Assembly (NCBI GenBank): GCA_933228895.1
Contig: OW121846.1
Span: 50,858,107-50,922,106, forward strand
DNA: 64,000 nt
Source of the DNA: Platycnemis pennipes
Taxonomy: Eukaryota > Arthropoda > Insecta > Odonata > Platycnemididae
Direction of reading: 5' to 3'
The translations under genes and the position numbers were made by a program. Positions 24,651-35,020 of the stretch are shown piece after piece. The notes below the pieces were generated by a model, which saw only the letters and a program-made list of their open reading frames with translations, made no database searches and was not told the DNA's origin. Every line of letters begins with the position of its first letter. The first letter of the stretch is position 1.

Positions 24651-24972
24651 TTAACCCTTTTACTGCCAGTGGGCCGATATATCGGCCCTCTATGGTTCTG
24701 CGAAAACTGCCAAGGGGCCGATATATCGGCCCACCTACATTACATCATCATGTATTTGTAATGGTTACAATTCATTCAAATCAGAGACAGCATGAATAAT
24801 TTTTTCCTCCTCTTAAAAAGTGAAAATATATGATCATAATTTAAAAAAAAATGCATATATTTATATTAAGTGCTTATAATATATCTTAATGAGCTTGCCC
24901 ATTGGCTGGGCATAATGGGCTTGGCATTTTTCGCACAGTCTACTTTAAAGAGGCTGGCAGTAAAAGGGTTAA
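24651..24972. mobile_element. piggyBac-type MITE, 314 bp, with TTAA target duplication
   Basis: TTAA duplications (24651-24654 and 24969-24972) flank perfect inverted ends CCCTTTTACTGCCAG and CTGGCAGTAAAAGGG. TTAA targeting with CCC...GGG ends is the hallmark of piggyBac-superfamily elements. Just inside the left end, the palindrome GGGCCGATATATCGGCCC occurs twice (24671-24688 and 24715-24732), and a weaker version lies near the right end. There is no transposase frame, so it would depend on a transposase encoded elsewhere. Confidence 0.88.
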
Positions 24973-25683
24973 ATTTCTCAATACAGTTTGTATTTATTAT
25001 ATTTATCACTCCCGTTGAAATTCAAAGGGCACCTTCAGCTATTTCTAAATAATTGTTAGTAACAGTTCTTAATATCTATTGCGTGTGTGTTAGTTTTAAA
25101 AATAATATTCAATGTCGTGAAACTCAAGTCAATTCTTTATTGTTGATTTTGATAAAAAGTTTAGTATGTTTCCAAAAGCTAGCAGTTGCCTCTGTTATTC
25201 ACATTTTTTAATAATGTATATGAAACTCAACGCTAAATTCCCATTGGTAACGTACGCAATTTTTTACATAGCATAATGATGTATCAATTGTGCACCAGTG
25301 TAAATTTGCATAGATGCAATTTTAGTATGAAAGCAGCTACCCTAGTATCCAACTCGTATTTGTGATTTTTTTGCTAATTGAAATAAAATTACTCCGTCTA
25401 GAGTTGCACTTAGGCATGCTGATGCATTCCACTTCATTTCCGCAGCTTTTAGAAATAAACAGAGGTCCATTTTCATCATTTATGTTTTTATTTTTCCTTT
25501 TTTGTTGAATAGAGCACCAACGAGGAAAGGCGATACCCGCTTTGGGGCTCTCCTTTCGTAGCGTCTCCCTGCTGAAATCCAAATGATCTTAGCCGAAGCC
25601 ACCACTAAAAACGCTACCCCTCGATTACTTCTTCCACCGAGTTGCTGCTTTTGGTTTATTTTGGAAATGTGATACTCCGCAGT
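24973..25683. other. AT-rich DNA, no gene seen
   Basis: The short minus ORF at 25337-25582 has no recognisable motif. GC content rises towards 25.6 kb. Confidence 0.4.
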
Positions 25684-25995
25684 AAATGACGATGTGACAA
25701 CGCCGCCCCACGACGCTTCCGCTCGGAAGAAATCGGAAGCATCCGAGCGTGAGAAGCTCTTTTATACCCCCCATGCTTTGACCGAACTAGGGATTGCTAC
25801 CTAATTCACACTCGCAAGGGCGCAAAATGGCGACCAGTGCCATTCCTTCAGAAATCCCTTCTCCCGGTTTATTTTTTTGCCTGAATCCTCCCTTTTCAGA
25901 GAATGGATACAATGGAGCTTCTTACTCCTCGGGCGATTATTGCTTCCGCACGGAAGCATCGTACGAAGCAGTGTTGCCACATCATCGTCAACTTT
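25684..25995. repeat. Imperfect foldback repeat, about 310 bp
   Basis: The left arm (AATGACGATGTGACAACGCC... CGACGCTTCCG) is imperfectly complementary to the right arm (CGGAAGCATCGTACGAAGCA... TGTTGCCACATCATCGTCAA). A smaller perfect pair CGCTCGGA/TCCGAGCG sits within the left part. It may be a worn MITE. A TATA-like CTTTTATACC and a GCAAAATGGCGAC box inside could be coincidental. Confidence 0.4.
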
Positions 25996-27755
25996 CGACC
26001 TTCTGATCAACGAAATAGCCCCTTTTGCCTTTTCTTCCTTTTTCATTTTCTCGAGAGTCCATGACTTCCTCCCGCCTTTCTTATTTCTCGTTGGTGGTCT
26101 TCGGGATTTTCGAGATTTTTTCTCTCCTCCCGTTGCTTAGCCAAATGGGCCATGCAAACCGCTGCTCTAGGAGTGTGCAATATAGGTTCATAAAGAGTTA
26201 CCATAGCACCGCAACTAATACATGTGTACCCAATGACCGCATGAGTGACTGGATGAGTATGTAGTATGTGGATACCCTTGAATACGCCTGAATACGAGAA
26301 CCCGAATGATTACGCAGGCTTCCTAGCTTGCGTAGCCGAGCCGAGTATCTCCATAAAAACTTGACAATCAACTGACCCCTTCGGGACTGCGAATCCTCAA
26401 GGCACTGAGGGAAATGATGGCTATGCGTGAGTAGTACCTACGCTCGCGGACGAATGAGAATACCGTTGTTCAATCAACCGTTCATGCATTTATCGAGATC
26501 ATCGTACGATGAACCTAGCCTGCGTCTGTTTCTTACTTGTTTGTTAAATTGTGCAAATATTTTTATTCATCCATTTTTCTTCCACATTGAGTTGCCGAAT
26601 GCACTATTCCAGGATCAGAGCAGTTTTAAGGCCATAGAATAATGTAGAATACGATGTTACAAAATCCAAATAGTTGGTACATCTTAAAACTTAATTCAAT
26701 TTAATAATTCCCAGGGAATTCCAATTCTTATTTAGCATCATTTTAGCTTCATAAAACATTTATTAAAGTCTTCAAAGAAGCTTTATGCACAAGGCCTGTT
26801 TTATACCAAAAAAAGTGAAGATAATGAATATGCCACTGGAAGTTAAAGTTATTTGAATGCATAGCATAGTAAGTTGCAACGTTAGGTTCACTCTTCGGCC
26901 ATCTTTGTGGTCTTCGCCTTACCGATCCATCCGATTTCCGTTTATCTTTGCCTGGTTTCTAGCTGACATTCACGAAGCATAAATGAGGACTGTCAGTCTA
27001 CGGTTTTCAAAATCGGGACTTTCTGGGAGCTCTGCCGTCTCAATTTGTCCCCTGTCACCATATTTCCCTCTTACAGGCCAGAGAGCGAAACAACACGGTT
27101 TCTGGCATAACTACATTCAGCGCATTCTTTGGTTCCGTAGAATGAGATCATTTTACATTAACAGAAACGAGAGATATTTTGGTCAAAGAGTCGTTTTGAT
27201 TTTCTTGCCAATGTTTTTCAAGCTTTGCGACATTCGCCTCTAAATTAACGAACGATTGGTACGCTTGAGGAAAATGCAATTGAAACTAAGGCCTTCGCTA
27301 GGCTGGCTCTCCATTTGCTTGTCCTAAAAGAGATTTCCCGATCGTGTACGTAGATCTGGTTGGTGTGGTGTCTACATTACTGGCATCCCACTCAAATAGT
27401 TTGGGTTCATAGGTCTAGATACTTAGAAGAAAATACAAATAAGGCAATCAGGAAACTATGGGAAAGGGAAGAAATAATAATTGAAATAATCGAAAATGCT
27501 GACGTCTAAGTTTTCTCTCGGTACTTGTAGATGTATTCCGTTAAATTTCTAATAACAAAATAAACAAGGCTGAAATAATTTTTAAATTATGTAGTGGCAC
27601 TTCGGAATTTTATGCTTAAATTCAGGTATACGTCATTATTCAAAGAGACCACCGAATGATAAAGTTATTTGTGTCATTAAGGTGAGTACCCCAGGGGCGA
27701 TACGCATTCATAAGGGAAGAGAGGACGATGGCCTAGCCTTAACAAAACAAATCAA
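25996..27755. other. No gene seen
   Basis: Short ORFs at 26025-26264, 26427-26642 and 26983-27243 are serine/phenylalanine-rich translations with no domains. A stretch at about 27626-27681 is flanked by TTCAG and GTGAGT but encodes nothing recognisable. Confidence 0.4.
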
Positions 27756-27759
27756 GGGG

Positions 27760-27930
27760 TCAGCGGTTAACGTCCCATCTGACGGACGGGCTATCAAATA
27801 CGTAGTTCTTTCCACATTCCATTCCATGGTGTGACCTGAATATAATTGAAAAAATTGCCATTTTCAGGTATGGAATCCGATTCCAAGGGATGGGAGGCTT
27901 GTAACTACTCTTGCCACCAAATTCCAGATT
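27760..27930 (-). repeat. SINE family 2, near-complete minus copy
   Basis: On the minus strand a tRNA-like head (GGTGGCAAGAGTAGTTACAA GCCTCCC, then box B-like GGAATCGGATTCCATACC) precedes the family core GTCCGTCAGATGGGACGTTA at 27768-27788. The order is the same as at 56.97-57.2 kb. Confidence 0.65.
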
Positions 27931-28980
27931 TGTCCCATCTTGTCTTTCAATATGAGTCACACGTAATGCGGGCGGGGAAGGCTATTTTGGAATAGAAAAA
28001 TAAAAGTCCAGTCAACAAAAAGTGAAGAAATAGGGAATAATCTGCTTCATAAATCCTCCACTGTAGAATGATTCCTGCTTTTGAGCAAATTCGAAAAGTA
28101 AATGGTCCATAGAGTCACGTCGCCGATGCCTTATAATTTAAGTCGGGCACAATGGACAGTACGGCTATTCAAAACAGTCCTCCTCCAGAATAATTTTTCC
28201 CAGATTTTTCACAAAACTGACATTTAGTAAATCAGTTTCATGAACGAAAAAGCATCCGTGTCACACGCGCCGGAATAATTAATTAATTTGACGCTGATCG
28301 CCTGACGGCTTCAAAGAGAACGTGGTTTCGCCTCCCTCTGGCCAAGTGAGCAAAGCTTTATAGCATTGATCATTTGATTGACGCGTAATGTTGAAACAGC
28401 AGTCGATAAGTGCGAGTGAAAAAATTTTTGCCTCAACATAGAACACAATATAAGCATATTAAACATTTTGAAAATGTCTGCAAGTAATAAAGTGAGTATA
28501 TAAATAACTACTCACTCCATATCTGTTATTTGTACGACTTATTATTTGCGCATAGCTCACTGGACACTGAACGATTAATTTGGCGTTGATCGAGAATATT
28601 ATATCATATTTTCCTCGTAAACTGGAACACGTGTTAAGGAATTTAACATATTGGTGTGGAAAAGTGAATATTTTCTGGTTTTTCCTGATAATTTGTCAGC
28701 TCCCCATTTCCACCATAGTTTTAGGCTGATTTCGTCTCCATAACATATGTACTTCTTTAGAGATGCGTTCCTATTTATTTCACATAATTACCTTTCACTA
28801 TTAAGGGATAAGAATCCCAAACGACTTCTAATGCTAAAGGCATAGTTACGTTAAACCATGGAATAAATTTTTAATGATTACATCATTCGAAACTGTATGC
28901 ATATAGTATTCATGGAATTAATAGCATAAGATTATGGGGATGCTCCATTTAAAGGAGGGGAATTCAAGAATTTTTAAGGC
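27931..28980. other. AT-rich DNA, no gene seen
   Basis: No coding signal, transposon end or tRNA-like head recognised. Confidence 0.45.
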
Positions 28981-28984
28981 CATC

Positions 28985-29235
28985 CACCTATCATGTGAAC
29001 TTGAGCAATGGATGTTAAATGAATCCCATCCTGAGGGTCCGGATCCAAATGCCGGAGGTAGAAGATTTTTCATGGCCATACCGGTCACTTATGTAACGCT
29101 TTGTGGAGGGCGTTGAGAGTGCAGCACTCCGTCCGTCGGAGGAGACGTTAAACTGTGAACCCGTAGGCGTCTATCCTTAAGAATAGGCTAATTCCAAAGT
29201 CGCATATCTCTCCATACTACCTCTGTTCCCAGAAA
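28985..29235 (+). repeat. SINE family 2, near-complete plus copy
   Basis: A head with box B-like GGTCCGGATCCAAATGCCGG is followed by TTTGTGGAGGGCGTTGAGAG, the core CTCCGTCCGTCGGAGGAGAC GTTAAACTG (29128-29156), then 'aggctaattcc'. It parallels the copies at 41.8, 54.5 and 57.0 kb. Confidence 0.7.
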
Positions 29236-29546
29236 TATTAAGAGCCTAATCCAATTACCCTTATATTCTTAATGGATGCAAAAGACGTAGCCTGTAGGCC
29301 CCCTTCCAAGAATAACTACAACGATTCAATTGATATTTGAAAAAATTGTGAATCGAGATGTAGACGTGTACATTAAACTGACTCGTATGTTCATTGCAAA
29401 TTGATAACTATGCATTTGGTCGCTTAGAAGTATATGTTTTCAGCTTTTCTGTCATTGATATATCATTCCAAAGTGGATATGGTTTTCTTTTTTCGGCATC
29501 TTGTTGTGAGGACTGAATCCGGCAGTGAGCGGTTGATGCGCATGCG

Positions 29547-29785
29547 TAAAGGCCGCTTTACACGATAAAATTTTTTGTGCGGTTTCTTGCTCAAACGCAT
29601 GTGTGAGAAATTTGTACCGTCTAAAGCGGCAAATTGTACGAACGCTTGTGCGATTGTCTGAATGACTGAACGGGAAATAGAACCTGTTCTAATTCCTTCA
29701 GACAAACATACAATTTTGTTCCGTTTATACAAGCGTTTGTGCAAGAAATTGTACAAAAAATTTGTATCGTGTAAAGTGGCCTTAA
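29547..29785. mobile_element. PIF/Harbinger-like MITE, 233 bp, TAA target duplication
   Basis: TAA (29547-29549 and 29783-29785) flanks an element whose ends AGGCCGCTTTACACGATA and, inverted, AGGCCACTTTACACGATAC are near-perfect terminal repeats. They extend as an imperfect inverted repeat for about 65 nt (ACAATTTCTTGCACAAACGC). A 3-bp T(A/T)A duplication and GGCC-type ends fit the PIF/Harbinger superfamily. No coding sequence is present; the overlapping minus-strand ORF is incidental. Confidence 0.8.
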
Positions 29786-31210
29786 GCGAAAACCAATAAG
29801 CAGCTTCGTCTCATAAAAAATTGACCGAGTTCCCTAATTTAGGAAAGAGTTTCAAATTTATGTGGGATGGCGCAAAAGCAGTATCGTTTTCGTGAGAATA
29901 CGCGAGTGATTTTTCTGAATAATTACCCTTTAAACAACGGGATAATATTGATCATAGCAGTCGCACATGCATCATTCCTATTATTGTACCTGTGATTGAA
30001 AGTGCATAATTATCGCTAAATAGTAAAATGATGGAAGAAGGTATTAAAGTGGTACGTAAGGAGACAGTCAAAAAACTAGACTAAAAGGATAGTTATTACC
30101 TCCAACAATCCTCGAACAAAAAGGAGAATGAAATCAATTTACTTCCTTACGTAAATCGTTTTTCTTCTCATCTTCATGCTTAAACGCTAATGACCTCATA
30201 TCACCTGCCGTACACGTTAATGGATTCACGCTGACTGTTATTTAGATGCTCATGTGGACGAATGAGTTGGACGTAGTTTCTTTACTACTTCCGGGAGGAA
30301 TTTTATCGAGTCTTGTAATGAGTTTGCTTTCGCTGGGGCCTGTACATCAGGGTTTAATATATGTTATCAATCCAACTATACATTTTCTGTGTAAAAGGAC
30401 TAGCAAGTAGGAGCTAAGTTCGGTCTTCCATTGCTTCCGCAGAAAATACTTATTATTGGAGTGTTTTTGGAGTAAAGACGCTCAAGGGATAAATCATTTG
30501 AGTCAAACAATAATTATTCCAATTCTTACTTCCCTCTTTTCCAGAGTACTTAATGTTTGATTACCAAAATGAAGACTTCAGTGCGCGTACCACCGCAATG
30601 GAGTAACTGCACTCTTTATGGGAAAAAAGCACTATTCGAAATGTTAAACTAATCGAATTTGGCAAAATATGATGGCAAATGTGGATATACTCCACCAAAG
30701 AGTATTAGTTTTCTTATGGATGCCAGTTCCACAGCTGTAGAGAAGTGAAATATGCCGAGAAACCTTTTCTCCGGAATCAGACTTCTAAAGGTGACGAATT
30801 GATATTCCGCGAGTGGCGCAGATTCTATACCGAAACAACTTATTTTACACAATCAGATTGCATAAAACGTAATTCCCTTGACCTATTTATATTCGGTATT
30901 GAGCCGGTAGTGAGGAAGGACCATAACGCACCATCATTAAAACCAAAAGGCATCTGGTTCGAATTCCACGGTGTCCCTGGATGTATTGCCCACCTTCAGA
31001 TTAAGAGCTTAGGTTAGACGGTTAGGTATAGCATCTTCAGTTTGAGAATTTTAGCTCATAATTTATCACCACTACTTCTCATATCTCTTCCATTCAGCAT
31101 AGATTTTGAGCTCATCTTTGGAATCAGAGCGTAGGTTAATAGGCGCTGTATAACCTCAGAATTTCTTGAAAGGTATGACCTAATTCACTTATGCAAATTC
31201 TACCAACTCT
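29786..31210. other. No gene seen
   Basis: One 90-codon ORF (30745-31017) ends in an eroded tRNA-like stretch (CTGGTTCGAATTCCACGG at about 30955-30972), so it is SINE-derived rather than coding. Confidence 0.4.
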
Positions 31211-31230
31211 TCAGCAATGCATGAGTTTTG

Positions 31231-31240
31231 TACTCACCTC
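31231..31240 (-). promoter_or_regulatory. Candidate splice donor at the edge of the CpG-rich island
   Basis: The minus strand reads GAG then GTGAGTA (donor GT at 31237-31236), a near-perfect consensus. An open minus-strand frame of 72 codons (31429-31211) crosses it, ending ...VLALNSE before the donor. No homology is recognised. Confidence 0.35.
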
Positions 31241-31299
31241 AGAATTGAGAGCTAAGACGACGCGATATAACGACAGCAGTTGGAGAAACTCATAACCTA

Positions 31300-32460
31300 A
31301 TTTTACCACTACTCCTACTGCCAGGACTACTTCTTTCCGGCGACCGATTTCACGACCTCTCGCCCCGGAGATGTCCGCTGACCCCCCACGCTTCGCATCA
31401 AGGAATTCCACAAGACCCTCCACAAGCACGACGGATGTCGTGTCTGCTGAGGACTGATTTTCCTTTCGAACATTCCACCGGACTTGTCTCGCACCGCTCC
31501 CAACACGCCCCCTCCCCGTCCGTCACCCGCTGAGGTGATGTCTTTGAAGGTCACACTGTGTTCCCCCTTGGCCCACGGGAGGGGGAATGTAGTATCTTTC
31601 CCAGCGTGAGAGTCTGCTCCACCACTTGCCCTTTTGAGATCCAATCGGCGGACAACTGCGCGACCTAGGGCGACACCTCCTCCCTCCCCAACCACCCGAA
31701 CCACCTCCTCCCCATCCACTAAGGCTGTTCACGTGCCTTACAGTTCGATCACCCAAGACCCTCTCCATCTCCCTCTACCTCTCCCTCTCTCGCAGCATGG
31801 CAAGAAAATGGGTCAGCGGAGGCCTGTAAGGGAGGGAGAGGTGAACGCGGACGAGAGAGAGGTGTGTGTGTGTGTGGTTGTGGGGCCGAATGGGGTGCCG
31901 GGGACTGGCCCGCGAATCGATGCGGGAGGAGGGATGTGGCGGGGGTGTGGGGGGTGGTCGGAGGTGCGGGGGGGCAGGTGTAAGGGTGCGGCGCTGGGAG
32001 CGGGGGAGGAGGAGTCGGCTGCGGCCTCACCGAAAGGTGAAGGCAGTTGGGTGACGGACCGGTCGGGCGTGGTGTTTGGTGTACCGGTGCATCCGTGAGG
32101 TCATCCCCGCCTCACGTGCCCTTCCGACCGCTCCGGGGGATACCTAAGGGGTTCTCCGTATCTTTACAACCCCCCCCCCCTGCCCCTCCCCCACACCCAC
32201 CCTCTTGGGGGAAAGCGCAAGGTGGTGGCTGAGGGAAAGCCGATGTACGTCTATCCCGCTGACCCTGCGGCGGTGGCGGCGACCGCGGCCTCCTCGCAAC
32301 TCGTCTTCCGCGCGCGCCTCGGGTCGCCGCGAACGATTTTCGGTCCGAGCGTGCTCGCGTGTCCCCACAGGCTTTGTGATTAAAAAACGGCACGCTCCGG
32401 TCGTAAAGCGTGTGTCGTCGGGTTAAATTTCTATGCAACGGGTCGTTTCTGCCGGGAGGG
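31300..32460. promoter_or_regulatory. CpG-rich island, possible promoter/first-exon region
   Basis: This is the only long GC-rich and CpG-rich block in an AT-rich window. It has G-rich runs at 31,900-32,000, a (GT) run at about 31861-31880, C-runs at about 32168-32180 and CpG-dense sequence at 32,240-32,420. Overlapping frames on both strands are Pro/Arg/Gly-rich artefacts of composition. A strong donor on the minus strand at 31238 suggests transcription leftwards from it. Alternatives are a diverged rDNA spacer insertion or a GC-rich satellite remnant. Confidence 0.4.
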
Positions 32461-32599
32461 AAATGTAGCAGCGGAGGAGTTCGGTTTTAGGCCTTCCGAC
32501 GTATAAGGTTATATCTTGACGTTTAACCTAAGGTCTGCAGTAGGAGTGGAATTATTGGTTAAGGTGCTCTTTACTGCTAAGGCTGTATCGAGCTGTCTA

Positions 32600-32715
32600 A
32601 ACTATCTTAAGCCGTCCGATGTAGTCAGGTCATTCAGGCGCTTCCCTGGCAACCAAAAGGTGGTGGGTTTGAATCCCGCCTCGGGCATTTTTGCCGTGTT
32701 TGCCTTAATATTAAT
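32600..32715 (+). repeat. tRNA-derived SINE head
   Basis: A box A-like region and box B-like GGTGGGTTTGAATCCCGCCT (about 32661-32680) lie in tRNA-like order. The unit resembles the one at 17.6 kb. No acceptor stem pairs. Confidence 0.5.
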
Positions 32716-32814
32716 CCAAAAAGTAAGTTAACGTTGAGAAGTGCAGATCTATAAAATGTGAGAAGTCAGAACACCTTAAATTTAATTATTCCACTACAAG
32801 CTTAATTTATTTCA

Positions 32815-33400
32815 AAGGAAACAGAAATCCGGGGTAGGATTTGAATCTACGACTGATAGAATGACAGCCCAGTTGTTACTAACCTGGGACTCAATAATGG
32901 ATCTTCTTAACGCGTGCGCTAGCGTTATCGTTATTTTTTGATTTAACTTATGCCAGAGAGAACGTGATCTCCGTTCTTCATCTTTCGCGCAGCATTTCAA
33001 ATCGCTTATCACAATGAGTGGAGCGAATTTTATAGACGGTTATTGTCAACCCTGCGCTACTTCAGGGGTAAGCGTTAACGATAAAGATTGCGATAACGCG
33101 AAAGATAGATCCGTGATTTCAAACCTGGCTACCGTTCTCAGCCTATTGATATTCCTGGGTGCCGAGAGCCGTGAGTTTGAATATCTCCACGGGCATAGGT
33201 GTATTTTTACTAGCATTCAGAAAAAGCCAAACCTCGCGAATAGCCAAAGCAGTTTGGTCACAAAAAAATCTCCTCTCATCAAATGCCAACACAACATGCA
33301 TTTGGGGTGGCATTTGACCACGCGACCTTTGGGTTCCCGAGCCAGCGCCTTACCACCCTGGTCACCGTGGCCGGGAGGCATAAAAATATTGCGTAAAAAT
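32815..33400. repeat. Cluster of eroded tRNA-like SINE heads
   Basis: Minus-strand heads lie at about 32825-32890 (GGATTTGAATCTACGACTG on plus) and about 33300-33380 (CACGCGACCTTTGGGTTCCC on plus). A plus head lies at about 33165-33200 (GTGAGTTTGAATATCTCCAC). The 145-codon ORF across 33014-33451 is therefore repeat-derived. Confidence 0.45.
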
Positions 33401-34925
33401 AGCAGAAATAATAGCGGAAGTTTCCTCAGTTTCAAGTGCCCCAACGGCTGAGGCAGTAGTGTATTGTATTGTTTACCTAATATTTGATCCTTGGAGTCCA
33501 TGTCCGATGCAGAATTTGCACTGACGACCTTTAATAGCGATAGCACTAATGAAACGGTAGAATTTCACTAATTGATGTCACTTTTAATGACTTTTATTTT
33601 AATAATAATAAATGATCTCTTTTAATGACTCAGCCTCAATTTTTCTACTTCCCCATCATCCCCTCCTACTATTCACGCTATTGAACCTTCGCATTAATAT
33701 ACGTTCTTTAATTATTTTTGATCTGGGTGTATCTTAATTCTGTGAATCGTATTTTTAAGAAGAGGGATTTGTCTTCTCGCGGCTTTTCATGATTCCCTCA
33801 GCGCCTTCAGAACACACTACATGGAACTGCCTATGCTATATCCACGTGCATGAATTGGGACCCTTTCATCGGTCTCCGTAACTGAATATGTAGCAATAAA
33901 TTTGCTTGCATTTTTAACTGAGTTATTTTTCACCTGCATCTCGCGCGTGCAGGGTATTGGCGTTCCGTTTACTCTTATGGGGAAAACTAGGTCACGTGTG
34001 ACCTAATGTTAAAAACCTAAAAATTGACGGGAATATTGAGGAAGTAGAATTTTTACATTACTATCCTCCAATGACTCAGATTGTGAATTTCCTTTCGTAC
34101 GTGGGAAATCACAATGCACGCCTAAGGAAGCTTCCTAACTCGCGACCAGTAGATTGCGAGATTTTTACATCACGAACCCAAAAAAGCGAAAAAAGACTTG
34201 GACAAAGTGAAGAAGGCACAATTAGGTTTTACTTAAGACGAGCATTGTTGCGATATTTTTTGGCCACCATGAGCGACCTTTGAGCTCGTCGAACTTTGCC
34301 AGTGAGAAAAGGTTTTCTGGTCCAGGAGTCGAGCCACAGACATGAGGGTTTCCTGTCTTAAACTCGGTTCACTACAGTATTAAGAATTTCTAATTGCGAA
34401 TTGTGAGTGATATATACAGAAGCTAGCTATCGTTTGCCATCGCGGTCCTTGGAGGATATAATTCGTGAGGCTAAGGGATCTAGCTTCAAAAGAGGAAACC
34501 TTCCAAGGGAATTGATCCGGTAATAGGATTCGCTGATAATATCTTTGAGAAATGGGAAGGGAGGTTTGGTGATGGAGTCCATCTTGGAGCCAGGCAGAGC
34601 GGTTTGACAAGTCAAAGCGGTGACGTCACATTTCACATTCTGCCGCGCGACCAGCTGAGTGACCGACGAGTATGGCCGCGGAGCCGCAGTGCCCGCCTCG
34701 AACATCTGCGGTCGATCCCCTCCGTTCCACGAGGTGAGGTGACCCTCGCAGTCTTAGATGGGGAATCGGAATTGGCGGCGGATCGACCCCCTCTCTCTTT
34801 GTTTCATTAATAAGGGAAGCAGATCGACAGCTTTGGCTATCCACGCCCTGAAGTGGGTATTTGTGAGGAGTTGGAAATTAATGGTGTGGAGGAAGTGCGG
34901 AAAGAAATTTCATTCCAAAAGAGAA
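33401..34925. other. No gene seen
   Basis: Short ORFs at 34380-34844 on both strands show no domains. A tRNA-like remnant (GGTCCAGGAGTCGAGCC) lies near 34320. The block 34,600-34,800 is somewhat GC-richer. Confidence 0.4.
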
Positions 34926-34934
34926 GCACCATGT

Positions 34935-35020
34935 GGTTATTTTTTCACGTCCCATCAGACGGACGCGGTATTACCTTTAGGATACTCCACACACAACACT
35001 CAAGTGGGATACTAGTGCAT
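34935..35020 (-). repeat. SINE family 2 fragment
   Basis: The core TTCACGTCCCATCAGACGG (34944-34962) then ACGCGG matches the reverse complement of the family core. 'acacaacactcaagtgg' follows, as in other copies. Confidence 0.55.

Noticed and set aside
29463..29756. 97-codon minus-strand ORF
   Set aside because: It runs across the Harbinger-like MITE and is incidental.
31327..32438. Overlapping 60-154-codon ORFs on both strands of the GC-rich block
   Set aside because: High GC suppresses stop codons. The translations are Pro/Arg/Gly repeats without recognisable domains. Only the splice donor and the composition are reported.
33014..33451. 145-codon ORF
   Set aside because: It spans several eroded tRNA-like SINE heads and has no domain.
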